Assembly (NCBI GenBank): GCA_003696155.1
Contig: RFFP01000012.1
Location: 36,018 to 100,017 of the forward strand
Reading direction: 5' to 3'
DNA: 64,000 bases
Source: Acidobacteriota bacterium
Lineage (GTDB): Bacteria; Aquificota; Aquificia; Aquificales; Aquificaceae
Shown here piece after piece: positions 16,776-24,932 of this stretch. A model generated the notes under the pieces. It ran no database searches. It was not told where the DNA came from and was given only the letters and a program-made list of their open reading frames with translations. Position numbers and translations under genes: made by a program. Positions within the stretch are counted from its first letter, which is position 1; every line of letters begins with the position of its first letter.

Positions 16776-18222
16776 CTTCGTATACCTCTATCCTGTTCCT
16801 TCCCATCTCTTTAGCCCTATAGAGGGCTTCGTCTGACCTTCTGAGCAGTTCATCTATACTTTCTACACCGTCAACGTAGGAGGCAATTCCACCGCTCACA
16901 GTTGCCCTTATCTCCTGACCTTGGTATACTATTCTGCTATTTTCAAGCTCATTTCTAAGCCTCTCTCCAACTATCTTGGCCTGTTCTAGGTCGGTGTTGG
17001 GCATGAGAAGGGCAAACTCCTCACCACCCAGCCTTGCTGGTAAGTCAGACTGTCTTATATTTTTTCTCAGTATGTCAGCAAAACTCTTCAAAACTATATC
17101 ACCAGCTTCGTGTCCGTAGGTGTCGTTTATTACCTTGAAGTGGTCAAGGTCAATTATCAAGATGGACATGGGAATTTTATATCTCTTCGAATTTTCAAGC
17201 ACCAGGTTTGCGTGATCAAAGAAAAACCTCCTATTTGGAAGATTGGTGAGTGGGTCATAGTAAGCGAGCTTTTCTAGTTCCTTATTCTTTATCTCAAGTT
17301 CATCAAAGGCGTCCCGTAGGTTTGATGCCATACTGTAAACACTCTGCTTGAGCTCTTCTACCTCATCCTTCCATCTATCTCTTAGCTTTTCAATCTTTTG
17401 TAGCACGGAAAAATCTCTTTTTTCTATAGCTAATGTGATGTTTTTCAAGAGGATAACCCTTTCTATAAGGTTAGAAGCCACTCTGAAAAGAAGATAGGAT
17501 GCAAAAAGATAAATAAGAATAGAGTATATAACCAGTGTGATGAGAGTTATATACGTTTCTTTGTATATATATGAGATTTCCTTAGAAAGTACAATCTTAC
17601 CTATGGATAAACCTCTGTTGTCAACTATAGGGGCTTCTACCAATATGTATCTTCTTGTCAAACCCCCATACACAGAGTAGCCCCTTATATCAATCGGTAG
17701 AGCCAGCATATCATTGTTTGAAAATCTATCTATAACCTTGTCGCTTACTACCATTTTATCTTTCATAAACATGTCCAGTTCATTTACTGGAATGACATCG
17801 CTTATAAAGTCACGTTGGTAGTAAACTATCCAGTCAACACTTAGAAACTCTCTCAATGCACTCAAAACCTCATATACGGATACACCTACGAAGTAGCAAC
17901 TCTCTGAGAACTGTTTGTTTAGACCATAATAGGTATTACTCACAGCCAATCTGTAGTAACTATTGGATAAACATCCCTTCTTATCATCTTCCACTTTGAA
18001 GTATACGTATTTTCCATTTTCTGGTATGCTTGGTAAGAATTTAATTATCTCTTCTTCTCGTTTCAGAAGTTTCTTGTAGCTCTCATATATGAGGTTATAG
18101 GTTTCTATTACTCTGCTTTCTGTCGTCCTGGAAAATACAGCATAGAGGACAAAGACAGATATTATGAAGGTTATTGTTAGTGAAGACAGAAAGCTGAAAA
18201 GCACCTGCCTTTTTATTGACAT
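16765..18222 (-). CDS. Membrane diguanylate cyclase with periplasmic sensor domain
   Basis: A 485-aa protein that should make cyclic di-GMP from GTP. Membrane segments at about 7-30 and 223-247 enclose a periplasmic sensor domain of about 190 residues; a HAMP-like linker and coiled coil follow, then a GGDEF domain from about 318. The active-site loop reads GGEEF (399-403), and RQSD (390-393) is the inhibitory I-site (RxxD five residues before). It is therefore expected to be active and product inhibited. The sensor domain has three cysteines (Cys84, Cys109 and near) and I cannot name its ligand. It follows pdxA with a 2-base gap. Confidence 0.9.
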   Translation of the reverse strand: MSIKRQVLFSFLSSLTITFIISVFVLYAVFSRTTESRVIETYNLIYESYKKLLKREEEIIKFLPSIPENGKYVYFKVEDDKKGCLSNSYYRLAVSNTYYGLNKQFSESCYFVGVSVYEVLSALREFLSVDWIVYYQRDFISDVIPVNELDMFMKDKMVVSDKVIDRFSNNDMLALPIDIRGYSVYGGLTRRYILVEAPIVDNRGLSIGKIVLSKEISYIYKETYITLITLVIYSILIYLFASYLLFRVASNLIERVILLKNITLAIEKRDFSVLQKIEKLRDRWKDEVEELKQSVYSMASNLRDAFDELEIKNKELEKLAYYDPLTNLPNRRFFFDHANLVLENSKRYKIPMSILIIDLDHFKVINDTYGHEAGDIVLKSFADILRKNIRQSDLPARLGGEEFALLMPNTDLEQAKIVGERLRNELENSRIVYQGQEIRATVSGGIASYVDGVESIDELLRRSDEALYRAKEMGRNRIEVYEVRK

Positions 18223-18224
18223 AG

Positions 18225-19190
18225 TTATGGCTTGTAGGCCCTTTCAGAGAGTTTTTCACAGAGTTCTAAAGCTTTCAGTGCTGAGGTCTCATCCGCTATG
18301 CCCTTCCACGCAATATCATAGGCAACGCCATGGTCTGGAGAGGTCCTTACGAAGGGAATACCCAGAGTGAGGTTCACACCGTCCCTGAAGGATAGCATCT
18401 TGAAAGGTATAAGCCCCTGGTCATGGTACATGCTCATGTATAGGTCAAAGCTCGTGCTTATAAAGGCACTATCGGGAGAAAGTGGTCCATCAACCTTATA
18501 ACCCTCTGACTTTAACTCTTCCACAGCAGGCATTATTTCTTTTATGTCCTCGTCGCCTATTGCTCCTCCGTCTCCTGCATGGGGATTGAGTCCTAGCACT
18601 CCTAAGGTTGGTTCGTATCCAAAGAGCCTTTCATATTCTCTTACAGCAAGCTTTGCCTTGCTAAGTATATGTTCCTTTTTAACTTTCTCAGGCACTTCTC
18701 TTAGGGGTATATGGGTAGTGAGGGGTATAACCCTTATCCTTTCGGAGTACATAAGCATGGCATAGTCTCTAACGTTGCAAGCCCTTGCGATAAACTCTGT
18801 CTGGCCCTCGTAGGAGAAACCCGCCAATTTGGCCCAGAACTTGTTTATGGGCATGGTAAGGAGTCCCTGGACCTTTCCATAAACTGCATCTACTACTGCC
18901 CTTCCTAAGTAGGCAACCGCAACCTTACCCGAGGTTAGAGAGGGTAGAGGCCTTTCCACATCGCATATGTCAAGGTCTGCTATATAGACCCCTGGGTACT
19001 TTACCTCTTCTACGGTGTACACCTCTTCCATCGGAAGGCTTATGGAGAGCTCCCTTGATATTTCACCCATTATCTTTTTCTCTCCGTATATGATGTAAGC
19101 CCTTTGTGGGTCAAAACTCTTGGATATCTTAAGTATAAGCTCTGGTCCTATGCCTGCTGGGTCTCCTATAGTTATACCAATCTTAAGCAT
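18225..19190 (-). CDS. pdxA: 4-hydroxythreonine-4-phosphate dehydrogenase (PdxA family)
   Basis: A 321-aa metal- and NAD-dependent dehydrogenase that acts in DXP-dependent vitamin B6 synthesis. It starts MLKIGITIGDPAGIGPELIL, the family signature, and has NPHAGDGG, TSFDLYMSMYHDQGLIPFK and a C-terminal DHG motif. Some PdxA2-type proteins act on other hydroxy-acid phosphates, so the name is family based. Diverges from purS across only 18 bases and is cotranscribed with the downstream diguanylate cyclase. Confidence 0.9.
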   Translation of the reverse strand: MLKIGITIGDPAGIGPELILKISKSFDPQRAYIIYGEKKIMGEISRELSISLPMEEVYTVEEVKYPGVYIADLDICDVERPLPSLTSGKVAVAYLGRAVVDAVYGKVQGLLTMPINKFWAKLAGFSYEGQTEFIARACNVRDYAMLMYSERIRVIPLTTHIPLREVPEKVKKEHILSKAKLAVREYERLFGYEPTLGVLGLNPHAGDGGAIGDEDIKEIMPAVEELKSEGYKVDGPLSPDSAFISTSFDLYMSMYHDQGLIPFKMLSFRDGVNLTLGIPFVRTSPDHGVAYDIAWKGIADETSALKALELCEKLSERAYKP

Positions 19191-19208
19191 GCTATACTAA
19201 ATATTACC
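19191..19208. promoter_or_regulatory. 18-base divergent promoter between pdxA and purS
   Basis: Plus-strand TATACT (19193-19198) and minus-strand TAATAT (19201-19206) are each 10 bases from their start codons. No Shine-Dalgarno on either side. Both -35 regions would lie inside the opposite coding sequence. Confidence 0.45.
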
Positions 19209-19421
19209 ATGAAGGTAAAAGTTCTTATCCTTCCAAGAAAAGGTCTTCTTGACCCAGAAGGTCGTGCGGTAAAGGAGATGCTTTTGGAAAATGGCTTTAG
19301 CGTCAGAGATGTGAGGGTTGGAAAGCTTGTAGAGCTTGAAGTTGAGGAAGATACAGACGTAAAAGCTATAGCGGAAAGGTTTTTGGTAAACCCCCTGGTT
19401 GAGGAGTACATTATAGAATGA
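19209..19421 (+). CDS. purS: Phosphoribosylformylglycinamidine synthase subunit PurS
   Basis: A 70-aa protein starting MKVKVLILPRKGLLDPEGRA. PurS bridges PurQ and the small PurL in the three-part FGAM synthase of purine synthesis, helping to channel ammonia. Size and the DPEG motif fit. The ATG at 19209 is chosen because the frame upstream crosses into pdxA. Overlaps purQ by 4 bases (ATGA). purL is not in this window. Confidence 0.92.
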   Translation: MKVKVLILPRKGLLDPEGRAVKEMLLENGFSVRDVRVGKLVELEVEEDTDVKAIAERFLVNPLVEEYIIE

Positions 19422-20098
19422 GGTTCGCCGTCTGCGTATTCCCTGGTTCTAACTGCGACTACGATACCTATTACGTTATAAGGGACGTACTGGGGAAGGA
19501 TGTTAGCTTTGTGGATTATACAGTGGGCAAACTCCATGGTTATGACTGTGTGGTTGTTCCTGGAGGCTTCTCCTTCGGAGACTATCTTAGAGCTGGGGTC
19601 ATTGCCAGCAAAACCCCCCTTGGCAATGCCATCGCCGAGTTTGCTCATAGGGGTGGATTAGTGCTAGGTATATGCAACGGTTTCCAGATACTCACCGAGC
19701 TGCACCTTCTACCCGGGGCACTCCTTAAGAACAAGAACAGAAGGTTTCTGTGCAAAGATGTTTACTTGAGGGTTGAGAACAACTCACTGCTTTTCACAAG
19801 AAAGTTTGAGAGAGGGGATGTTATAAAACTTCCTATTGCACACGGTGAGGGTAGATACTATGTGCCAGAAGAGGAGCTAAGGCTTATGGAAGAGAGGGGG
19901 CAGGTGGTCTTGAGGTATTGCGATGAAGATGGGCAGACTACAGAGGAATCCAACCCTAACGGTTCAGTTTCCAACATAGCGGGGGTATGCAACAGAGGGG
20001 GTAACGTCTTCGGTCTTATGCCCCATCCTGAAAGGGCTTCCGAAGACCTGCTTGGTTATCATCATGGCATAATATTCTGGCATTCCCTCATAAGTTAG
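19418..20098 (+). CDS. purQ: Phosphoribosylformylglycinamidine synthase glutaminase subunit PurQ
   Basis: A 226-aa class I glutamine amidotransferase. The nucleophile is Cys86 in GICNGFQIL, the oxyanion region is VPGGFSFGDYLRAG, and the His-Glu pair is in MPHPERA. It hydrolyses glutamine and feeds ammonia to PurL. Length and order purS-purQ match the Gram-positive/archaeal-type split enzyme. Confidence 0.96.
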   Translation: MRFAVCVFPGSNCDYDTYYVIRDVLGKDVSFVDYTVGKLHGYDCVVVPGGFSFGDYLRAGVIASKTPLGNAIAEFAHRGGLVLGICNGFQILTELHLLPGALLKNKNRRFLCKDVYLRVENNSLLFTRKFERGDVIKLPIAHGEGRYYVPEEELRLMEERGQVVLRYCDEDGQTTEESNPNGSVSNIAGVCNRGGNVFGLMPHPERASEDLLGYHHGIIFWHSLIS

Positions 20099-20101
20099 GG
20101 C

Positions 20102-20107
20102 TATAAT
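20102..20107 (+). promoter_or_regulatory. -10 element of the MCE gene (probable leaderless start)
   Basis: Consensus TATAAT lies in the 15-base gap after purQ and exactly 6 bases before the ATG at 20114. No Shine-Dalgarno. This is the cleanest plus-strand example of the leaderless pattern in this window. Confidence 0.55.
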
Positions 20108-20113
20108 TTAAGC

Positions 20114-21643
20114 ATGGGTCTTTCCAATGAGGTAAAGCTTGGCTTCTTGGTAACCCTTTTTGCTCTTGGCTTTGCCTTCATTGTACTAACCTTCGGAGAA
20201 ATACCCCTGCTTAGACCTAGGGCCAAGACCTACAAGGTCTACTTTGACGATGTGGCAGGGCTCAGCGTAGGTGCGGAGGTGAGGGTTGCTGGTATAAAAG
20301 GTGGAAGGGTTAGAGAGCTACACTTAAAGGATGGTAAGGTGGAGGTTGTTTTTGAGATAGAGAAGGAGATACCCCTATATAGGGATGCTATAGCTCAGAT
20401 AGGTACCCTCGGGCTAATGGGTGATAAGTACCTTTCCCTGTATCCGGGAAACCCCCAGAGCGGTCTCTTAGAGGAAGGTAGTATAGTTGAAAAAAACCTG
20501 GGCTATTCAGACACGGACAAGCTTGTGAGGGAAATGACCGCCCTTTCCGAAAACATGAAGTTGATGGCTGAAAGTCTGAACCTTGTCATAACGGAAAACA
20601 GAGAGGACCTAAGACGTGTTATAAAAAACCTTGAGCTACTCACCTACAACCTGAACCTGATGGCGGAGGAAAACAGAGATGCCCTAAGGGGTGCGATACT
20701 TAATGTGAACTTGCTGGCAAAGAACTTAAACGCTACCCTCCCCCAAACAATAGCCTCCATAGAGAGACTTGCAAAAGACCTCGATGCCTTAGCTGTCGAA
20801 AACAGAGAGGATATAAGGGTCACAGTACGCAACCTCAGAGAACTTAGCTCTGAGCTGAAGACCACCCTTCCAGAGCTTTCTAGAAACCTCAACTCCTTAG
20901 TAGTAGAGAACAGACAGGATATAAAGACCACAGCATCAAACCTCTCGGAGCTTACACAGAAGTTAAACACTATAATCTCTAAGATAGAGAGGGGAGAGGG
21001 GACCATAGGTAAGCTAGTGCATGATGAGGAGCTCTACAGAGGTTTTGCTTCTGGGGTTAGGGCCTTATCAAAGACGGGTGAGGTTGCGGAGAGAACGAAT
21101 CTTTACATAGGTTTCAGAGGAGAGTTCTACAGGGCGGGCGACTCAAAGGGCATATTAACCCTAAAGCTACAACCTGATAAGGAAAAGTACTATTTTCTTG
21201 AGGTGGTAGGTGACTCAAGGGGAAGGGTTTATAAGGAGGAGATTCTACCAAACCAATACATAGTAAGGAAAGAATTTAAGCCCGAGGTGACCCTTCAGTA
21301 TGCCCGTATATTCCCCGTACTTTCGGACAAGCTCCTGGTTCTTAGAGGAGGTTTGAAAGAGTCCACCGGGGGCGTAGGTGCAGACCTTATATACTCTGAG
21401 AGGCTCAGCTTTACAACGGACCTATGGGATTTTGGTAGAAGGGATAGACCTCAGGATAAGGACCTCAAACCCAACCTTCAGGTCGGGGTTAACTACAATC
21501 TTAGAGGTCCCTTATACATAAGAGCTGGTGGTGATGACCTCCTCAACAATAGGTTAAGAGGTATCTTTGGCGGTATAGGTTTGATGTTTACAGACAATGA
21601 CCTAAAATACCTTCTTGGAGGCCTTAGGTTGCCCTTGCCTTAA
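20114..21643 (+). CDS. Long MlaD/MCE-domain lipid transport protein with beta-rich C-terminus
   Basis: A 509-aa protein. Residues 8-30 form one membrane helix; 38-115 form an MCE domain (VYFDDVAGLSVGAEVRVAGI, then GTLGLMGDKYLSLYPG). Residues about 135-290 are a long helical region with four ENRxD repeats (161, 186, 230, 265), then the GEGTIGKLVHDEELY motif. From about 328 to the end there are 10 or more short amphipathic beta strands with turns, resembling an outer-membrane barrel. MCE proteins form hexameric tunnels for lipid transfer between membranes; a fused barrel would let one chain span the envelope, as described for the MlaD of Veillonella. No mlaE, mlaF or mlaA is adjacent. MCE identity is firm; the barrel is inferred from strand pattern. 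Confidence 0.85.
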   Translation: MGLSNEVKLGFLVTLFALGFAFIVLTFGEIPLLRPRAKTYKVYFDDVAGLSVGAEVRVAGIKGGRVRELHLKDGKVEVVFEIEKEIPLYRDAIAQIGTLGLMGDKYLSLYPGNPQSGLLEEGSIVEKNLGYSDTDKLVREMTALSENMKLMAESLNLVITENREDLRRVIKNLELLTYNLNLMAEENRDALRGAILNVNLLAKNLNATLPQTIASIERLAKDLDALAVENREDIRVTVRNLRELSSELKTTLPELSRNLNSLVVENRQDIKTTASNLSELTQKLNTIISKIERGEGTIGKLVHDEELYRGFASGVRALSKTGEVAERTNLYIGFRGEFYRAGDSKGILTLKLQPDKEKYYFLEVVGDSRGRVYKEEILPNQYIVRKEFKPEVTLQYARIFPVLSDKLLVLRGGLKESTGGVGADLIYSERLSFTTDLWDFGRRDRPQDKDLKPNLQVGVNYNLRGPLYIRAGGDDLLNNRLRGIFGGIGLMFTDNDLKYLLGGLRLPLP

Positions 21644-21652
21644 AGGAAATTT

Positions 21653-21666
21653 AGATAAATTTATCT
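21653..21666. promoter_or_regulatory. 14-base perfect palindrome upstream of the M29 peptidase gene
   Basis: AGATAAATTTATCT reads the same on both strands and sits 11 bases before the ATG at 21678, at the place of a -10/operator region. The same transcript encodes a Crp/Fnr-type regulator. It is not a standard FNR or CRP box, so an operator role is only a candidate. Confidence 0.4.
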
Positions 21667-21677
21667 CATAAGTGGCC

Positions 21678-22754
21678 ATGTTTGAAGAGGGAATTTATAG
21701 GATTTATAAGACAAATATGAACTTAAAAGAGGAAGAGAGTCTACTTTTATTGACCGATAGAGAAAAGCATTACCTTGTGGAGCTTATGGAGGATTTTATA
21801 AATGTGGCTTACAGTATAACCCAGAAGGTAAGGTATTGTATATATCCCTCTTTGAAGATGCACGGTGAGGAGCCACCAGAGGAGGTATGGAGAGTTGCCT
21901 TTGGTGATAAGGCGGTAGATGAGCTTAAGAAAGCTCAGCTTTTCCATAAGGTGCTGTCAAAAGATAGCTACTCAGAGGATGATGTAATAGAAGTTATAAG
22001 GAATTATGCTAAGGATGTGCCCCATGTGGTTGTTGCCTTTCCTTACTACTCCACGACCCATACCCTTTTTAGAAAGCTATTGACCAAGGTCTTCGGTTGT
22101 AGATATGCTTCTATGCCCCTTTTTGAGCCTCAGATGTTTGAAGGTCCTATGGATGTGGACTGGAATCAGGTGGCCAGCATAAGCATAGACCTTGCGGACA
22201 TACTTACAGAGGGAGAATGGGTTCATATAAAGGCAGAAGGAACGCAGTTGGAGTTTTCCATAAAGGATAGGGAAGGCATAGCAGATACTGGGCTGTTTTA
22301 TCAGAAAGGTCAGTACGGAAACCTACCCGCAGGGGAGGCCTTTATAGCTCCCGTTGAAGGCTCTGCTTTTGGTAAGCTAACCATAACCTACAGTCCAGAC
22401 AGGAAGCTTGAAAGCCCCTTAGTTCTCAAGTTTAGAGATGGAGCGGTGGAAAGCGTAGAGGGCTTTGACACTTATAGGCGTACCTTGGAGGATGTCTTTA
22501 AAAGGCATGACAATGCCAGGCTCCTTGCAGAGTTCGGTGTTGGGACCAATCCAATGGCGAAAAGACCTGACAACATCCTGGAGGCTGAAAAGATAATGGG
22601 CACTATACACCTTGCCATAGGGGACAACCATACCTTCGGCGGTACAAACAGGGTACCTTTTCATACCGATTATGTAGTTTTTGAACCAGAAGTAACCATA
22701 GGAGGTAGAGGATGGCAAAAGAAGCTTTTAGAGAAGGGAAGGCTCAGGATATAA
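21678..22754 (+). CDS. Thermophilic-type aminopeptidase (M29, AmpS/aminopeptidase T family)
   Basis: A 358-aa protein with M29 motifs: NLPAGEAFIAPVEGSAFG with two glutamate ligands, EFGVGTNP, KIMGTIHLAIGDN with His, and PFHTDYVV with His and Asp. These metal-dependent aminopeptidases are frequent in thermophiles. The N-terminal half is less conserved, as usual. The ATG at 21678 is preferred; a GTG at 21672 is possible. Its end overlaps the next regulator gene by 43 bases, so they are linked in translation. Function within the pair is not evident. Confidence 0.85.
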   Translation: MFEEGIYRIYKTNMNLKEEESLLLLTDREKHYLVELMEDFINVAYSITQKVRYCIYPSLKMHGEEPPEEVWRVAFGDKAVDELKKAQLFHKVLSKDSYSEDDVIEVIRNYAKDVPHVVVAFPYYSTTHTLFRKLLTKVFGCRYASMPLFEPQMFEGPMDVDWNQVASISIDLADILTEGEWVHIKAEGTQLEFSIKDREGIADTGLFYQKGQYGNLPAGEAFIAPVEGSAFGKLTITYSPDRKLESPLVLKFRDGAVESVEGFDTYRRTLEDVFKRHDNARLLAEFGVGTNPMAKRPDNILEAEKIMGTIHLAIGDNHTFGGTNRVPFHTDYVVFEPEVTIGGRGWQKKLLEKGRLRI

Positions 22755-23431
22755 AGGCGGACCTTCTAAAGAGGGTCCATCTGTTTGAAGACCTAACGGA
22801 GGATGAGCTACAGGAGGCGGTCAGATATATGCAGATTAGAGACTTTAGACGTAACGAATATCTATTCTTTGAGGAGGAGGGTGAACCCGGGGTTTATATA
22901 CTCATAGACGGTCTTATAAAGCTTCTGAAGGAAACCCACGATGCTAAGATAGTTATAGTAAGGCTCGTTTACCCCGGGGACATCTTCGGATGGATTGAAT
23001 GGGGGAAAAAGGCTCCCAGAAACACATACACCGCAAAGGCGATAATGGAAAGTCGAACCTTGTACATATCCAACAAGGACTTTATAAACCTAGCTATAAA
23101 ACAACCCGCAATAGCTATAAAAATGACCTGTGAGGCTACAGCTACGCTTATAAACACCTATGAAACCCTGAAGAGTATAGCCGGTGGTAAAGTAGAGGAA
23201 AGGATAGCTAAGGTTCTACTGGAAATAGCGGATAGGATAGGTAAGAAGTATAACGATGTTATCATTATAGAAGCACCGCTGACCAGACTGGACATAGCGG
23301 AGATGACAGGTACCACCGTTGAGACCACCATAAGGGTTATGAGTAAATGGAAAAAGGGCGGGATTATAAATACGGAGAGAGGGTACATAGAGATAATAAA
23401 AAGAAGGGAGTTGGAAAAGCTTGCAGTATGA
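22712..23431 (+). CDS. Crp/Fnr-family transcriptional regulator
   Basis: A 239-aa protein with an N-terminal cyclic-nucleotide-binding fold (about 25-145; GEPGVYILIDGLIKLL, then YPGDIFGWIEW) and a C-terminal winged helix (about 160-235; recognition region RLDIAEMTGTTVETTIRVM). The N-terminal cysteine cluster of FNR is absent, so it is not an oxygen-sensing iron-sulfur type. The cAMP-binding Arg-Ser pair is not seen either, so the effector is unknown. Starts within the M29 gene. Its stop codon overlaps the tRNA-Lys 3' end on the opposite strand. Confidence 0.9.
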   Translation: MAKEAFREGKAQDIKADLLKRVHLFEDLTEDELQEAVRYMQIRDFRRNEYLFFEEEGEPGVYILIDGLIKLLKETHDAKIVIVRLVYPGDIFGWIEWGKKAPRNTYTAKAIMESRTLYISNKDFINLAIKQPAIAIKMTCEATATLINTYETLKSIAGGKVEERIAKVLLEIADRIGKKYNDVIIIEAPLTRLDIAEMTGTTVETTIRVMSKWKKGGIINTERGYIEIIKRRELEKLAV

Positions 23432-23501
23432 GCCGGGCGGGAGTCGAACCCGCGACCCACGGATTAAAAGTCCGTTGCTCTGCCGACTGAGCTACCGGCT
23501 C
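23429..23501 (-). tRNA. tRNA-Lys (anticodon TTT)
   Basis: Minus strand: acceptor GAGCCGG/CCGGCTC, D-stem GCTC/GAGC, anticodon stem ACGGA/TCCGT with loop CTTTTAA, T-stem GCGGG/CCCGC with loop TTCGACT, discriminator A, CCA not encoded. Its 3' end overlaps the stop codon of the convergent regulator gene by 3 bases. Confidence 0.95.
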
Positions 23502-23513
23502 TTGAAGAGAGAA

Positions 23514-23542
23514 ATTATATAACACTTAATACTATCCATCAA
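23514..23542 (-). promoter_or_regulatory. Promoter of tRNA-Lys inside the glmU 3' end
   Basis: Minus-strand TTGATG (23537-23542), 17-base spacer, TATAAT (23514-23519), then 12 bases to the tRNA. The -35 lies in the last codons of glmU. Confidence 0.6.
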
Positions 23543-24920
23543 GTAGCTTCTCTTTCCCTTTGCCTTTTATTATTTTCAGCTTAGGTCTCGTTATGGCAAG
23601 GCCTCCATCTTCAACATCCTTTGTTATGACAGAACCTCCCGCAATATAAGAGTAGGCCCCAAGCTTTATGGGTGCTACTATGAGAGAGTTGCTACCTATA
23701 AAGGCACCTTCCCCCACAGAGCTTTTATATTTTCTCTTTCCATCAAAGTTTGCAAAAACCACGCCCGCACCCACGTTGACCCTGTCAGCAAGCTCCGCAT
23801 CGCCTATGTAAGCAAGGTGCTTTGCTTTAACATCCTTACCAATGTTAGACTTCTTAACCTCAACAAAGTTTCCCACATGACTCCCCTCTCCTATAACAGC
23901 CCCATCCCTGACGTGAGCAAAGGGACCAACAACGGCACCCTGCTTTATGTGGGAGTTTCTTATGACAGAGTAGGGCTCTACAATGGCACCCTCTTCTATG
24001 GTAGAGTTTTCTACCACACCACCCTTTCCTATGATTACTCCCCTACCTATCTTAGTTTTACCTCTCAGCATCACATCGGGGTATACCTCCACCTCACCCT
24101 CAAAAACCACGTCCGGCTCTATCCACACACTTTCAGGCTGATGTATGGTATTACCCTTTAAAGCCCATTCTTGAAGTAATCTTAGTCTAATGACGTTCTC
24201 CGCCACCGCCAGGTCCCATCGGGTATTTACACCGAGAACTTCTGTAGGGTCTTCGGCCACAAAGGTTCTCACATCGTACCCTTTCTCGTACATGAGCCTG
24301 AAAACTTCTGTAAGATAGACCTCTCCCGTTATTTGACTTGGATTAACCATGAAGAGGGTTTCAAGGAGATGAGGACAGTAGAAAAGGTACACACCTGCGT
24401 TTACCTCCCTTATTGTCTTCTCCTCAGGGCCTGCATCTTTCTCCTCCACTATTCCTACAACCCTTCCCCTTTGGTCCTTCAGGACTCTACCGTAGCCCGT
24501 AGGATCGGGTAGCTCGCATGTAAGGATGAGGCCGCTTAGCTTACTTCCCTCATACTCTTCCACGAGTTTGGAAAATCTTAGCATGCTCTTAAGCGTCTGT
24601 GAGCTTACAAGAGGGGAGTCACCGTTCAACACAAACAGATATCCGTCATAGTCCCTCCAGAAGTCCACTGCGGACAGCACCGCATCCCCTGTGCCGCCCT
24701 TTGGGTTTGACTGATAAAAGTATAGGATTTGATTGCCTATGATGTTTTTTACCTCTTCTGCTCCATGGCCTACGACCATGGCTGTACCCTCGGTTTCAAC
24801 CTCTTTTAGAACTCTCAAAACATACCAGACCATGGGCTTTCCCAATATGGGGTAAAGTACCTTGGGTTTTTGGCCTTTAAACCTCGTCCCTAAGCCTGCT
24901 GCAAGTATAAGTGCGCGCAT
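23532..24920 (-). CDS. glmU: Bifunctional N-acetylglucosamine-1-phosphate uridyltransferase/glucosamine-1-phosphate acetyltransferase
   Basis: A 462-aa enzyme that makes UDP-GlcNAc for peptidoglycan and LPS. The N-terminal nucleotidyltransferase has LAAGLGTRFKGQKPKVL and GGTGDAV; from about residue 250 a left-handed beta-helix of hexapeptide repeats carries the acetyltransferase site. Length is typical. lpxA, which uses UDP-GlcNAc, lies just upstream in the same operon (12-base gap). A TAAAAT 6 bases before the ATG suggests an extra leaderless start. Confidence 0.96.
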   Translation of the reverse strand: MRALILAAGLGTRFKGQKPKVLYPILGKPMVWYVLRVLKEVETEGTAMVVGHGAEEVKNIIGNQILYFYQSNPKGGTGDAVLSAVDFWRDYDGYLFVLNGDSPLVSSQTLKSMLRFSKLVEEYEGSKLSGLILTCELPDPTGYGRVLKDQRGRVVGIVEEKDAGPEEKTIREVNAGVYLFYCPHLLETLFMVNPSQITGEVYLTEVFRLMYEKGYDVRTFVAEDPTEVLGVNTRWDLAVAENVIRLRLLQEWALKGNTIHQPESVWIEPDVVFEGEVEVYPDVMLRGKTKIGRGVIIGKGGVVENSTIEEGAIVEPYSVIRNSHIKQGAVVGPFAHVRDGAVIGEGSHVGNFVEVKKSNIGKDVKAKHLAYIGDAELADRVNVGAGVVFANFDGKRKYKSSVGEGAFIGSNSLIVAPIKLGAYSYIAGGSVITKDVEDGGLAITRPKLKIIKGKGKEKLLDG

Positions 24921-24926
24921 GAGACT

Positions 24927-24932
24927 ATTTTA
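24927..24932 (-). promoter_or_regulatory. -10-like TAAAAT before glmU
   Basis: TAAAAT on the minus strand with a 6-base gap to the glmU ATG at 24920, in the 12-base gap after lpxA. No Shine-Dalgarno. Confidence 0.35.
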
